DNA from: Amycolatopsis orientalis DSM 43388
GTDB lineage: Bacteria > Actinomycetota > Actinomycetes > Mycobacteriales > Pseudonocardiaceae
Length of the DNA stretch: 64,000 bases
Direction: 5' to 3'
Assembly: GCF_000411975.1 (NCBI RefSeq)
Contig: NZ_ASXG01000078.1
Coordinates: 1-64,000, forward strand
Shown piece by piece: positions 39,943 through 47,719 of this stretch (the stretch's first letter is position 1; each line of letters opens with the position of its first letter). The notes under the pieces are model-generated. The model ran no database searches. It was given only the letters and a program-made list of their open reading frames with translations, and had not been told where the DNA came from. The translations under genes and the position numbers were made by a program.

Positions 39943-40563
39943 TCAGGCGTATCGGCGAACCGACGCAGGGGCGGCTATCGCTAATCCGTGCGTGGTGGCG
40001 AAGCGCGCCGCAGCCAGGTCGCTGAGTGGCTCTCCATCGTCGCTCACGAGGCGGCAAACCATGGCGACGGGATAGTGGCCCGCTGAGGCGACGAGGTCGA
40101 GCACTCGTTCCCAAATCCGCGGGCGCGCGACGAACCCCTCGTCCGCGCAGCGGATCGGCAGCACGTGCCCGGGCCGGACCAGATCGGCGGGAAGCGCTTG
40201 CGGGTCGGCGAGCACGCGCATCGTCCGGGCGCGATCGTGTGCTGAGATGCCCGTCCCGACGTCTGCCGCGTCGACGGCCACGGTGAACGAGTGGCCGCTG
40301 TCCTCCGACCCGAGCACCGGCTGGTCGGGGATCCGGAGCCGGTCGAGCCAGGCCGACGGCGCGGCGGCGTGGAGCAGCCCCGAGGAGTGCCGGACGGCGA
40401 AATGCAGGAGCGCGGAGGTCGAGGACCCCGCCGGCAGGGCGAGCACTGCTCCGTCTTCGTCCGGCAGGACCGCGAGCCTGCCGGCAGCGAAGGCAGCGCG
40501 GACAGCGTCGTCCGGGTGCAGCGCGGCGGCCGCCGGAGCCGGGAGGGTGCAGAGATCGGTCAT
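39943..40563 (-). CDS. RibB (DHBP synthase)-like protein with degenerate active site
   Basis: A 206-residue homologue of 3,4-dihydroxy-2-butanone 4-phosphate synthase. Retained family blocks: HSFTVAVDAADVGTGISAHD with the following R (91-111) and RPGHVLPIR (130-138). Altered blocks: the acidic metal loop (usually DExREDEGD) is only LPDEDGAVLA (33-42), and the GHTEAA segment carrying the catalytic His reads RIWERV (149-154). So metal and substrate binding of a real DHBP synthase appear lost. It is the last gene of the leftward set with flavin reductase, NTF2-like and permease genes, AGGAAA before ATG 40563. Possibly repurposed for another sugar or small-molecule reaction. Confidence 0.75.
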   Translation of the reverse strand: MTDLCTLPAPAAAALHPDDAVRAAFAAGRLAVLPDEDGAVLALPAGSSTSALLHFAVRHSSGLLHAAAPSAWLDRLRIPDQPVLGSEDSGHSFTVAVDAADVGTGISAHDRARTMRVLADPQALPADLVRPGHVLPIRCADEGFVARPRIWERVLDLVASAGHYPVAMVCRLVSDDGEPLSDLAAARFATTHGLAIAAPASVRRYA

Positions 40564-40579
40564 CGTGATTTCCTAGTGT

Positions 40580-41263
40580 TCAGCGGGGTTCCGGATCCTC
40601 GGTGCGAAGTCCCGCGAGCAGTGCGCGCCGGCTGGCTCGGACGTGCTCGCGCATGACTTGCTCGGCACTGTCGCCGTCCTTGGACAGGATGAGTTCGAGG
40701 ACGTGGTGGTGTTCGCGGTCCGATTGGTGCGGCCGCCCCGGTTGTTTGAGGGACGTGGTGACGAGACGCGAATAGGCGAGCTGGTTCATCAGCGTGCGGT
40801 AGTGCGCTTCGAGTTTGCGGTTGTCCGCGCCCACGATGATCAGGTCGTGGAACTCCTCGACCAGCTCCGCGTATCGCTGCCGGTCGTCCGCGTCGACGGC
40901 GAGGTCGGCCTGCCGGAGGTTCTCCTTGAGCTGATCGATCTCGGGCACTTGTCCGCGCTGGGCGAGCAGCCGGGCCGCGGCCCCTTCGAGGAGTTCCTTC
41001 ATTTCGAACAGTTCGGTGATCTCGCGGCGCGACGGCGCGGTGACGAACGTTCCGACCCGCGGCCGGATCTCGACGAGGCCCTCGGTCTGCAGCTGTTTGA
41101 AGGTCTCGCGGACCGGGGTCCGGCTGACGCCGAACTCCTCCGCGAGCGCGAGCTCCGACAGGCTCGTCCCAGGCGCGGCTTCGCCGTCGATGATGCGACG
41201 CCGGATCTCCGCGATCAGCCTGCCCTGGATCGAGCCGGTGCTCGCCCCGTTGACGCCAGCCAC
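40580..41263 (-). CDS. GntR-family regulator (FadR/FCD type)
   Basis: A 227-residue regulator. The winged HTH (about 10-75) has LIAEIRRRIIDGEAAPGTSL, LSELALAEEFGVSRTPVRET then FKQLQTEGLVEIRPRVGTFV, the GntR consensus. The C-terminal FCD helical domain (about 88-220) has LAVDADDRQRYAELVEEFHD and the metal/ligand His residues in VLELILSKDGDS-type helices. GTG 41263 with GGGAG ahead. It lies within the leftward operon and likely regulates the divergent promoters around 43904-44110, where a perfect GTCTGATC dyad occurs. Confidence 0.9.
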   Translation of the reverse strand: MAGVNGASTGSIQGRLIAEIRRRIIDGEAAPGTSLSELALAEEFGVSRTPVRETFKQLQTEGLVEIRPRVGTFVTAPSRREITELFEMKELLEGAAARLLAQRGQVPEIDQLKENLRQADLAVDADDRQRYAELVEEFHDLIIVGADNRKLEAHYRTLMNQLAYSRLVTTSLKQPGRPHQSDREHHHVLELILSKDGDSAEQVMREHVRASRRALLAGLRTEDPEPR

Positions 41264-41316
41264 TGCCTGACTCCCTTCTGCTGCTCCGCCCGGATCACGT
41301 CCCGCCTGAGACGAGG

Positions 41317-41808
41317 TCAGACCAGCGGGTCGAGGGCGCTTCCGTCGAAGAACCTACCCGCGCTGTACACCATCGACGGGACGTCGGCGACCTCTGCGTG
41401 GACCACCCGGCAGATGAAGACGGTGTGGGTGCTGGCCAGCAGCCGTTCCCGGATCTCGGCTTCCATCCGCGCGGCGCTGCCCTCCAGCAGCGGACTGCCG
41501 TGCGGGCCCGGCGTCCAGTCCAGCCCGGCGAACTTGTCAGCCGATTTCGCCGCGAACGTCTTGACCACGTCGAGCTGGCCGGTGGAGAGGATGTTGATCG
41601 CGAGGTGGTCGGTGCGGTACAGGCAGTCGTGCGTGGAGGAGGTGTGCTGGACCGCGACCATGACCGTCGGCGGGTCGAGGGAGATGCTGGAGAAGGCGTT
41701 CACGGCGAGCCCGCGCGGAGTGCCGTCGTCCAGCGCGGCGACGACGGTGACGCCGCTGACGAACCGGCTGTTCACCTGCTTCATCAGGCCGGGGTCGGGA
41801 AGGATCAT
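41317..41808 (-). CDS. Flavin reductase-like protein (FMN-dependent, RutF/HpaC type)
   Basis: A 163-residue split-barrel flavin reductase: FVSGVTVVAALDDGTPRGLA, NAFSSISLDPPTVMVAVQ, and the C-terminal FICRVVHAEVAD strand define the family. It supplies reduced flavin to a monooxygenase, here most probably the luciferase-like enzyme at 47716-48759. I chose ATG 41808, preceded by GAGGA at eight bases; ATG 41841 would add eleven residues. Its operon also carries the NTF2-like gene (upstream) and the GntR gene (downstream). Confidence 0.88.
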   Translation of the reverse strand: MILPDPGLMKQVNSRFVSGVTVVAALDDGTPRGLAVNAFSSISLDPPTVMVAVQHTSSTHDCLYRTDHLAINILSTGQLDVVKTFAAKSADKFAGLDWTPGPHGSPLLEGSAARMEAEIRERLLASTHTVFICRVVHAEVADVPSMVYSAGRFFDGSALDPLV

Positions 41809-41846
41809 GGCAGCGTTCCTCGGAGTGATCGTCGACGTCATGGCGG

Positions 41847-42275
41847 TCACCGGTCCTGTCCGACCGCGACGATGCCGAGCGCGGTGAGCAGGGCGCGCGG
41901 GTCCCAGGTGACCGATTCCTCGACGATGCGGTCGTCCCGGAACCGAGCGAAAGTGGCGCCGTTGACCGCGACTGACCGGTTGGTCGCGGGCACCCCGAGG
42001 AAGGACCCGGTGTGCGCGCCGCTGCTGTGCCAGCGGATGGCCGCGCGGTCGCTCTCGACGACGATCTCGTCCACGACAGTCGTCAGGTTCGGGAACGCGG
42101 AGCGGGTCGAGACGATGGAGGCTTTGAACTGGTCGCGGTCGTGTTCGGCGCCGCCGCTTTCGATCCGGCGGTAGCCGGGGCTGAGCAGTTCGTCGAGGGC
42201 GTCGACTTCGCCGCGGTCCCATGCCGCTTCCCAGGTTTTCCGGATCAGGTCGCGCCGAACGTCGTTGTCGGACAT
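41847..42275 (-). CDS. SnoaL/NTF2-like (ester-cyclase-type) protein
   Basis: A 142-residue cone-shaped alpha+beta barrel protein: LIRKTWEAAWDRGEVDALDE, then LLSPGYRRIES, SAFPNLTTVVDEIVVESDRA, and IRWHSSGAHTGSFLGVPATN. These lines match the SnoaL-like polyketide cyclase group, which includes isomerases, hydrolases and dehydratases. The RBS AAGGAG precedes ATG 42275. It sits between a permease gene and the flavin reductase gene and may catalyse a non-redox step on a pathway intermediate. Confidence 0.85.
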   Translation of the reverse strand: MSDNDVRRDLIRKTWEAAWDRGEVDALDELLSPGYRRIESGGAEHDRDQFKASIVSTRSAFPNLTTVVDEIVVESDRAAIRWHSSGAHTGSFLGVPATNRSVAVNGATFARFRDDRIVEESVTWDPRALLTALGIVAVGQDR

Positions 42276-42306
42276 GGGAATCTCTCCTTTCTCTCGGCGC
42301 ACGCGG

Positions 42307-43791
42307 TCAGGACACGCGTGCCTTGTTCGCGGCGTCCGCGGCGTCGGCAGCGGTGTTGCCGGAGTCGTCGAAGACGGGTTTCGCGCGGTGCCACAACGGA
42401 GGCAGCCGATAGGTCAGCACGTACACGATCGCGGCGACGCCGAAGCCGACGAAGTACGACAGGTCGCCCCACCCGGGATGAGCCTTCGCCATCGGTCCGA
42501 CGAAGAACGACAGGTTCCAGAACAGCGCGGAGACCGCGGCGCCGACCACCCAGGCCACGAAGCCCCACTCGAGAATCCGCCGGGAGTCGTAGAGCTCGGC
42601 GATGCGCGCCCGGTCGCGACGGTGCCCGAGCGCGTAGTCGAGCAGCAGGACCGCGCCGAACGGGGCGATCAGGTACGCGCCGAGGAACAGGAAGGTCTTG
42701 AACTTCGCTTCGAATCCCTCGTCCGCCCACAGGGAAATGGCGTAAGCGACCGCGCAAATGGCCGTCACCGCCGCGCGCCGGCTGATCGGGATCCGCAGCG
42801 TCTGCACCGAGATCGCGCCGCCGTAGACGTTCAGGAAGTTCTGCGAGAACGAGGAGATCAGGATGACCAGCAGCGCGGGAACGTGGAACGGGCCGGTCAG
42901 CCGGTCCAGCGCTTCGATCGGGCTCTCCCCCGAAGCCGCCGAATTGCCCAGGAGCGCGCCGGCGATCCCCAGCCACGACAGCGAGAGGAAGTTGCCCGCG
43001 AAGGTCCAGATCCCGGTCGCGCGGTTGACCCGGGTGCTGTCCGGGAGATAGCGGGAGTAGTCCGAGGCGAACGGCCACCACGCGATCAGGAAGGACAGGA
43101 AGTAGCCGGCGAAGGTGATCCAGCCGCCGGCGCCGCCGATCCAGCCGGACGCGTGCGGGTTTTCCCGGAAGCTGCCGGTCCAGCCGCGGCTCACCGACAC
43201 GACGGTGATCATCACGAACCCGAAGAACAGCACGACCGCGAGGATCCGCTCCAGGTAGTGGATCATGTTGTAGCCGAAGACGGCCACCACGAGCTGCAGC
43301 ACCACCAGGACCAGCGTGCCCAGCCAGTACGGGATCGCCGGGGCGAGCGCCTTCAGCGCCTGGCCGCCGAGGATGACCGTCACCGCGGCCCAGCCGATGC
43401 CGGCGAACACGTTGACGTAGGCGACCGGGATGAAGTTCCCGAAGAAGCCGAGCGGGCCCCGGGCCTGGATCTGCTGGGCGACGCCGAGCCGCCCGCCCAT
43501 CCGGGAGAAGACGCCCATCAGCACCGCGCCGAGCAGCGAGCCGCCGATGATCGCGGTGACCGCGGACGTGAGCGACAGGCCGAAGCCGGCCGCGACGAAC
43601 CCGAGCACCATGATGGGGAAGTTCATGCCCGCCGCGAACCAGATGAAGAACTGCGAGACCGGCTTCCCGTGCCGCTCGGAATCGGGGATGGCGTCCACCC
43701 CGTACGGTTCGACGACCGCGATCCGGTCGCGGTAGTGCAGGTCCGGTGCTTCCCCGGCCGGAACCGGGGACGAAGCGTCGTTGCTTGGCAT
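42307..43791 (-). CDS. NCS1-family permease (cytosine/purine/hydantoin-type)
   Basis: A 494-residue transporter with about 12 TM helices: FFIWFAAGMNFPIMVLGFVA is the conserved TM1 of NCS1, RMGGRLGVAQQIQARGPLGF the following loop, and WWPFASDYSRYLPD the conserved SDYSR motif. NCS1 proteins import nucleobases, allantoin, hydantoin, thiamine and pyridoxine-like compounds with H+ or Na+. It is the first gene of the leftward operon, read from the TTGACA promoter at 43904-43933, and its family suggests the pathway substrate is a small nitrogen heterocycle. This is inference. Confidence 0.93.
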   Translation of the reverse strand: MPSNDASSPVPAGEAPDLHYRDRIAVVEPYGVDAIPDSERHGKPVSQFFIWFAAGMNFPIMVLGFVAAGFGLSLTSAVTAIIGGSLLGAVLMGVFSRMGGRLGVAQQIQARGPLGFFGNFIPVAYVNVFAGIGWAAVTVILGGQALKALAPAIPYWLGTLVLVVLQLVVAVFGYNMIHYLERILAVVLFFGFVMITVVSVSRGWTGSFRENPHASGWIGGAGGWITFAGYFLSFLIAWWPFASDYSRYLPDSTRVNRATGIWTFAGNFLSLSWLGIAGALLGNSAASGESPIEALDRLTGPFHVPALLVILISSFSQNFLNVYGGAISVQTLRIPISRRAAVTAICAVAYAISLWADEGFEAKFKTFLFLGAYLIAPFGAVLLLDYALGHRRDRARIAELYDSRRILEWGFVAWVVGAAVSALFWNLSFFVGPMAKAHPGWGDLSYFVGFGVAAIVYVLTYRLPPLWHRAKPVFDDSGNTAADAADAANKARVS

Positions 43792-43903
43792 CGGATCACC
43801 TTTCGAATGGGGATCGAAGCGCGGGAGACAGTGGCGGGACGCCGGGCGTCCGGGCCGGTGCCGCGACCTTCGCTGGCGCTGGTCGCCACCTGGCATGCAA
43901 CAG

Positions 43904-43933
43904 AATGTAGGACGCGCCACTCTTGCATGTCAA
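43904..43933 (-). promoter_or_regulatory. Consensus-like promoter of the NCS1 operon
   Basis: On the minus strand TTGACA (43933-43928), an 18-base spacer and TACATT (43909-43904) match sigma70. TTGCATG (43924-43930) overlaps it, and TGGCATGCAA (43891-43900) lies just past the -10; the identical decamer recurs at the start of the divergent gene (44114-44123). Confidence 0.65.
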
Positions 43934-44081
43934 TGACTCTCCGCACAGCAGCGGCTGACCGAGTGCTCCACCCGGCGGATTCGGAGTCCCATCAGCCGCG
44001 TTTACCTGGCTTTTTCGCCATCATCCCGCGAACCAACCCTGCGCAAGATGGCCATGGACAGCCCGACGAGAGCAGTTCCCC

Positions 44082-44110
44082 TTGACGTCTGATCTGATCA
44101 GACTTACGGT
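44082..44110 (+). promoter_or_regulatory. Promoter of the AA_synth operon with embedded operator dyad
   Basis: TTGACG (44082-44087), 17-base spacer, TACGGT (44105-44110). The spacer contains the perfect dyad GTCTGATCTGATCAGAC (44087-44103), a likely binding site for the GntR regulator at 40580-41263. The -10 ends seven bases before the start codon, so the mRNA is probably leaderless. Confidence 0.65.
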
Positions 44111-44117
44111 CTGTGGC

Positions 44118-44738
44118 ATGCAAGAGGACGTGAGAGTCGGCGAAATCGGCCTGCGCAAGGTCGTCGTCTACCGCGAGGAGGTGGTCACCGAGGCCGGTGT
44201 TCGGCCCGCGCGGCCGGCGATGCGGGCGAGCGTCGCCGCCGTGCTGCGGAATCCCTGGCTGGGGACGGGCCCTTCGCGGGACCTCTCCCCCGAGGTGGCA
44301 TCGATCGCGCCCGGCATCGCCCGCGTGCTGACCGACCGGCTGCTCGAAGCTCTCGGGGGCGTCGACGCCGTCGAGGCCTTCGGGAAGGCTGCCGTCGTCG
44401 GCAATGCCGGCGAGATCGAACACGGCGGCGCCCTGATCCACACGCCGTATTTCGGCAACCTCATGCGCGAATTCCTCGACGGCGAGTCGATCATCTGCTT
44501 CGCCGACACCCGCGCGGAGGCGGGGACGGCGCTGGTGGTTCCGTTGTGGCACAAGACGCACGCGGCGACTCGCAGTCACTACCAGACCGTCACCACGCGG
44601 ATATCCGACGCGCCCCGGCCCGGCGAGATCGTCGTCGCCGCCGCGGCGTCCACCGGCCCCCGCCCGCACCCCCGCATCGGGGACCGCACCACCGACCCCG
44701 CCGTCACCGCTCAGGAACTGGAGATCGTCCCGTCATGA
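44118..44738 (+). CDS. AA_synth (DUF1185) family protein, copy 1
   Basis: A 206-residue protein of the amino acid synthesis family (DUF1185, PF06684): EIGLRKVVVYREEVVTEAGV, NPWLGTGPSRDLSP, AVVGNAGEIEHGGALIHTPY, ATRSHYQTVTTRISDAPRPG and EIVVAAAASTGPRPHPRIGD are the family landmarks. Despite the name, its biochemical role is not established, and members often occur near luciferase-like monooxygenases and amidohydrolases. The stop overlaps the start of a tandem paralogue (ATGA), consistent with a two-subunit complex. First gene of the rightward operon. Confidence 0.85.
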   Translation: MQEDVRVGEIGLRKVVVYREEVVTEAGVRPARPAMRASVAAVLRNPWLGTGPSRDLSPEVASIAPGIARVLTDRLLEALGGVDAVEAFGKAAVVGNAGEIEHGGALIHTPYFGNLMREFLDGESIICFADTRAEAGTALVVPLWHKTHAATRSHYQTVTTRISDAPRPGEIVVAAAASTGPRPHPRIGDRTTDPAVTAQELEIVPS

Positions 44739-45287
44739 AGCTGCGCAAGATCGTCACCCTCGTCGAGGAAACCCGCACCGAGGGCGGCCGCCCGGTCGAC
44801 CCGGCGGCCCGGGTGGCCGTGGTCGCCGCGATCATCGAAAACCCTTGGCACGGACAGGGATTCGTCGACGACCTGGCCCCCGGCATCGAGGCCACCGCGT
44901 CCGACGTCGGCGCGCTGCTCGCCCCCCCGCGTGATGGAGGCGCTCGGAGAGCCCGCCGAGGCGTACGGCAAGGCCGCCATCGTCGGGCTGGACGGCGAGA
45001 TCGAACACGGCTCCGCGCTCATCCACACGCTGAAGTTCGGCGACCACTTCCGCAAGGCGGCCAACGCCACCACGCTCCTGCCCGCGGTCGAGAAGCGCGC
45101 CCCCGCCGGCGTCGTGTTCGACATCCCGCTCAAGCACATCACCGACGCCACGATCCGCTCGCACCACCAGACCGTCGAGGTCCGGATCGCCGACGCGCCG
45201 CACGCCGGCGAGATCGTCGTGGCGCTCGCCGCCGCCGCGCAGGGACGCCCGCAGCAGCGGCTCGCGCCGCTCGCCACCGAGCAGTAA
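44735..45287 (+). pseudogene. AA_synth (DUF1185) paralogue, copy 2, interrupted by a frameshift in a C7 run
   Basis: Two adjacent reading frames encode the two halves of one DUF1185 protein, homologous to the 44118-44738 product. The N-terminal half (LRKIVTLVEETRTEGGRPVD, GALLAP) ends at the C run 44922-44928; the rest resumes in another frame as VMEALGEPAEAYGKAAIVGL and runs on, with EHGSALIHTLKFGD and IRSHHQTVEVRIADAPHAGE, to the stop at 45287. Removing one C restores a continuous protein of about 183 residues. So this is a sequencing or assembly error, a recent mutation, or a slippery contingency site. Overlaps copy 1 by four bases. Confidence 0.8.
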
Positions 45288-45293
45288 CCGCCG

Positions 45294-46025
45294 ATGACCG
45301 CGCAGACGCTGGTCCTCCTGCACGGGGTGGGACTCGACCACACCGTGTGGGAGCCGGCGGCCGCACTGCTCGGCGACCGTTTCCGGATCGTCGCGCCGGA
45401 CCTGCCCGGACACGGCTCGCGCGAGCCGGTCGCCGACGGCACCACGCTGGCCGATCTCGCCGCCGGGGTCGCCGCCGAGATCCCGGCGGGCTCGCACCTG
45501 GTGGGGTTTTCCCTCGGCGCGCTCGTGGCACAGCATCTGGCCGTGTACCGCCCGGACCTCGTCGCGACCCTGGCCTCCGTCAGTTCGGTATGCCGGCGCA
45601 CCGACGCGGAACGAGCGGCGGTGCTGCGCCGCCTCGCCACCGCCGAGACGGATCCGGAGGCCAGCACCGCCGCGTCGCTGCACCGCTGGTTCGACGGCAC
45701 GGACGTGCCCGAGGACCTGATCCGCGAAACCGAGGCCACGCTGTCGGCCAACGACCCGGACAGCTTCGTCCGCTGCTACCGCGTGTTCGCGACCGGCGAC
45801 GCCGACATCGGACCGCACCTCGGGGAAATCCGGGCGCCCTCCCTCGCGGTCACCGGCGAACTCGACCCCGGCTCGACCCCGGACATGGCCCGCCGCCTCG
45901 CCGAGGCGATCCCGGACTGCACCGCGGAGGTGATCGCCGGCGCCCGGCACCTGCTCCCCGTCCAGAAACCACGCGAACTCGTCACCTGCTTGTCCGCATT
46001 CATCGGAAGGTACGCCCATGCCTGA
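45294..46025 (+). CDS. Alpha/beta hydrolase (enol-lactonase/RutD-like)
   Basis: A 243-residue alpha/beta hydrolase: LVLLHGVGLDHTVWEPAAAL (oxyanion region), GFSLGALVAQHLAV (GxSxG), TGELDPGSTPDMARRLAEAI (Asp) and GARHLLPVQKP (His). All catalytic residues are present. It resembles 3-oxoadipate enol-lactonases and the RutD aminoacrylate hydrolase. Its place behind the AA_synth pair and before an aldehyde dehydrogenase suggests hydrolysis of a lactone or amide after monooxygenation. Overlaps the aldehyde dehydrogenase gene by 8 bases. Confidence 0.9.
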   Translation: MTAQTLVLLHGVGLDHTVWEPAAALLGDRFRIVAPDLPGHGSREPVADGTTLADLAAGVAAEIPAGSHLVGFSLGALVAQHLAVYRPDLVATLASVSSVCRRTDAERAAVLRRLATAETDPEASTAASLHRWFDGTDVPEDLIRETEATLSANDPDSFVRCYRVFATGDADIGPHLGEIRAPSLAVTGELDPGSTPDMARRLAEAIPDCTAEVIAGARHLLPVQKPRELVTCLSAFIGRYAHA

Positions 46026-47505
46026 GCTGCACCGGCTGCATCATTTCATCGGAGGCAAGCCGACCCCGCCGGACTCGGGCGAGTATTTCGCGAGCATCAA
46101 CCCCGCCACCGGCGAGGCCCTTTACGACGCCGCCCGCGGCAACCACCGCGACATCGACGCCGCCGTCCGGGCCGCCCGCGAGGCGTTCGACGATCCGCAC
46201 TGGCAAGCGCTGAGCCAGACCCGCCGCGGGCGCCTGCTGCGGCGGCTCGGCGACCTCATCGCCGAGAACGCCGAGGAACTCGCCCGCTCGGAAAGCCTCG
46301 ACAACGGGAAACTCCTGCGCGAAATGCGCGGTCAGCTCGCGACTCTGCCCGAGTACTACCACTATTACGCCGGCCTCGCCGACAAGATCCAGGGCGACGT
46401 GATCCCCGCCTCCGACCGGCGCGTCCTCAACTACACGGTCCGGGAACCGCTGGGCGTCGTCGGCGCGATCACCCCGTGGAACTCCCCGCTCACCCTGACC
46501 AGCAGCAAAATCGCACCGGCCCTGTGCACCGGCAACACCGTGGTGATCAAGCCGTCCGAACACACCTCGGCGACGGTGCTGCGGCTGGCCGAACTGGCCG
46601 TCGAGGCAGGTTTCCCGCCCGGAGCGGTCAACGTCGTCACCGGGTTCGGCAGCGAAGCCGGGCAGCCGCTCGTCGACCATCCCGGGCTCGCGAAAATCTC
46701 GTTCACCGGCAGCACCGCGACCGGATCCCGGATCGCCTCGGCGGCGGCGGGCCGGTTCATCGGCTCGACGCTCGAACTCGGCGGGAAATCGCCCAACATC
46801 GTCTTCTCCGACGCCGACGTGGCGAACGCCGCGACGGGCGTGGTCGCCGGGATTTTCGCGGCCGCGGGGCAGACCTGCATCGCGGGCAGCCGGGTGTTCG
46901 CGCAGCGCGCGGTGTACGACGAACTGCTCGAACGGGTCAGCGAACGAGCCCGCACGATTCGCATCGGCGATCCCCTCGCCGACGACACCGAACTCGGCCC
47001 GCTCGCGTTCGCGGAGCAGCGAGACAAGGTCGCGTCCTATGTGGACCTTGCCCGGAACGAGGGCGCGCGGGTCCTGGCCGGCGGACGGGCCGTCGACGGC
47101 GGACTCGGCGGCTGCTTTTACGAACCCACCGTGCTCGTCGACGTCCACAATGGAATGCGGGCTGTGCGCGAGGAGATCTTCGGCCCCGTCGCCGCGATCA
47201 TGCCGTTCGACACCGAAGACGAGGTCGTGGCTCTCGCCAACGACACCGAGTACGGGCTCGCCGCCGGAGTGTGGACGACGAATCTCGCCCGCGCTCACCG
47301 GATGGCGTCGCGCCTGGACGCAGGCACGGTCTGGGTGAACACCTACCGCGCCATGTCGCCGATGTCTCCCCGGCAGGGTTTCAAGAGCAGCGGCGCCGGC
47401 GTCGAGCACGGCACCGAAACCATCAAGGAATACACCAGGCTCAAGAGCGTCTGGATCAACACCGACGAAGGTCCGGTCCCCGACCCGTTCGTGATGCGGA
47501 GCTGA
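46018..47505 (+). CDS. Aldehyde dehydrogenase
   Basis: A 495-residue ALDH of the 5-carboxymethyl-2-hydroxymuconate/betaine aldehyde group: ITPWNSPLTLTSSKIAPALC, LELGGKSPN (general base Glu), GQTCIAGSR (catalytic Cys), EEIFGPVAAIMPF, and the late VWVNTYRAMSPMSPRQGFKS. It resembles, but is not identical to, the ALDH at 15544-17028. It would oxidise a semialdehyde of the pathway. Start overlaps the preceding hydrolase, and the tautomerase gene begins after one base, so translation is coupled. Confidence 0.93.
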   Translation: MPELHRLHHFIGGKPTPPDSGEYFASINPATGEALYDAARGNHRDIDAAVRAAREAFDDPHWQALSQTRRGRLLRRLGDLIAENAEELARSESLDNGKLLREMRGQLATLPEYYHYYAGLADKIQGDVIPASDRRVLNYTVREPLGVVGAITPWNSPLTLTSSKIAPALCTGNTVVIKPSEHTSATVLRLAELAVEAGFPPGAVNVVTGFGSEAGQPLVDHPGLAKISFTGSTATGSRIASAAAGRFIGSTLELGGKSPNIVFSDADVANAATGVVAGIFAAAGQTCIAGSRVFAQRAVYDELLERVSERARTIRIGDPLADDTELGPLAFAEQRDKVASYVDLARNEGARVLAGGRAVDGGLGGCFYEPTVLVDVHNGMRAVREEIFGPVAAIMPFDTEDEVVALANDTEYGLAAGVWTTNLARAHRMASRLDAGTVWVNTYRAMSPMSPRQGFKSSGAGVEHGTETIKEYTRLKSVWINTDEGPVPDPFVMRS

Positions 47506-47506
47506 T

Positions 47507-47719
47507 GTGCCGAACGTCGAAATCAGTCTCGCCCAGGGGCGTTCGGAACAGCAGATCCGCGACCTGATCGCCGCCGTGCACGAGGCGGTCCTCCGCACGG
47601 CCGGCGCCCGGCCCGAGCACATCCGCGTCCTCGTCCGCGAAATCCCCCCGGCCCACTGGGCCACCGGGAACCAGACCATCGCCGAGACGAGGACCGGCCG
47701 ATCCAAGGAGCAGTCATGA
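47507..47719 (+). CDS. 4-oxalocrotonate tautomerase family protein
   Basis: A 70-residue tautomerase. After removal of the initiator Met it begins PNVEISLAQGRSEQQIRDLI, giving the catalytic N-terminal Pro; an Arg in VLVREIPPAHWATG lies where 4-OT has Arg39, and Trp/Gly follow. The start is GTG 47507. It ketonises or isomerises an enol product such as a muconate. It lies between ALDH and the luciferase-like monooxygenase gene, overlapping the latter by four bases, so it belongs to the same catabolic operon. Confidence 0.9.
   Translation: MPNVEISLAQGRSEQQIRDLIAAVHEAVLRTAGARPEHIRVLVREIPPAHWATGNQTIAETRTGRSKEQS

Larger units (their letters stand above)
43792..44117. other. Divergent control region, 326 bp
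   Basis: Separates the NCS1-led and AA_synth-led operons. Besides the two promoters and the dyad listed separately, it holds three copies of the GCATGCAA/TTGCATG word. No open reading frame here looks coding. Confidence 0.6.

Noticed and set aside
43792..44085. Hidden small gene in divergent region
   Set aside because: Frames present are short, lack ribosome sites and overlap promoter elements.
44087..44103. Dyad as a terminator
   Set aside because: It lies between a -35 and -10 element upstream of a gene, so an operator is more likely.
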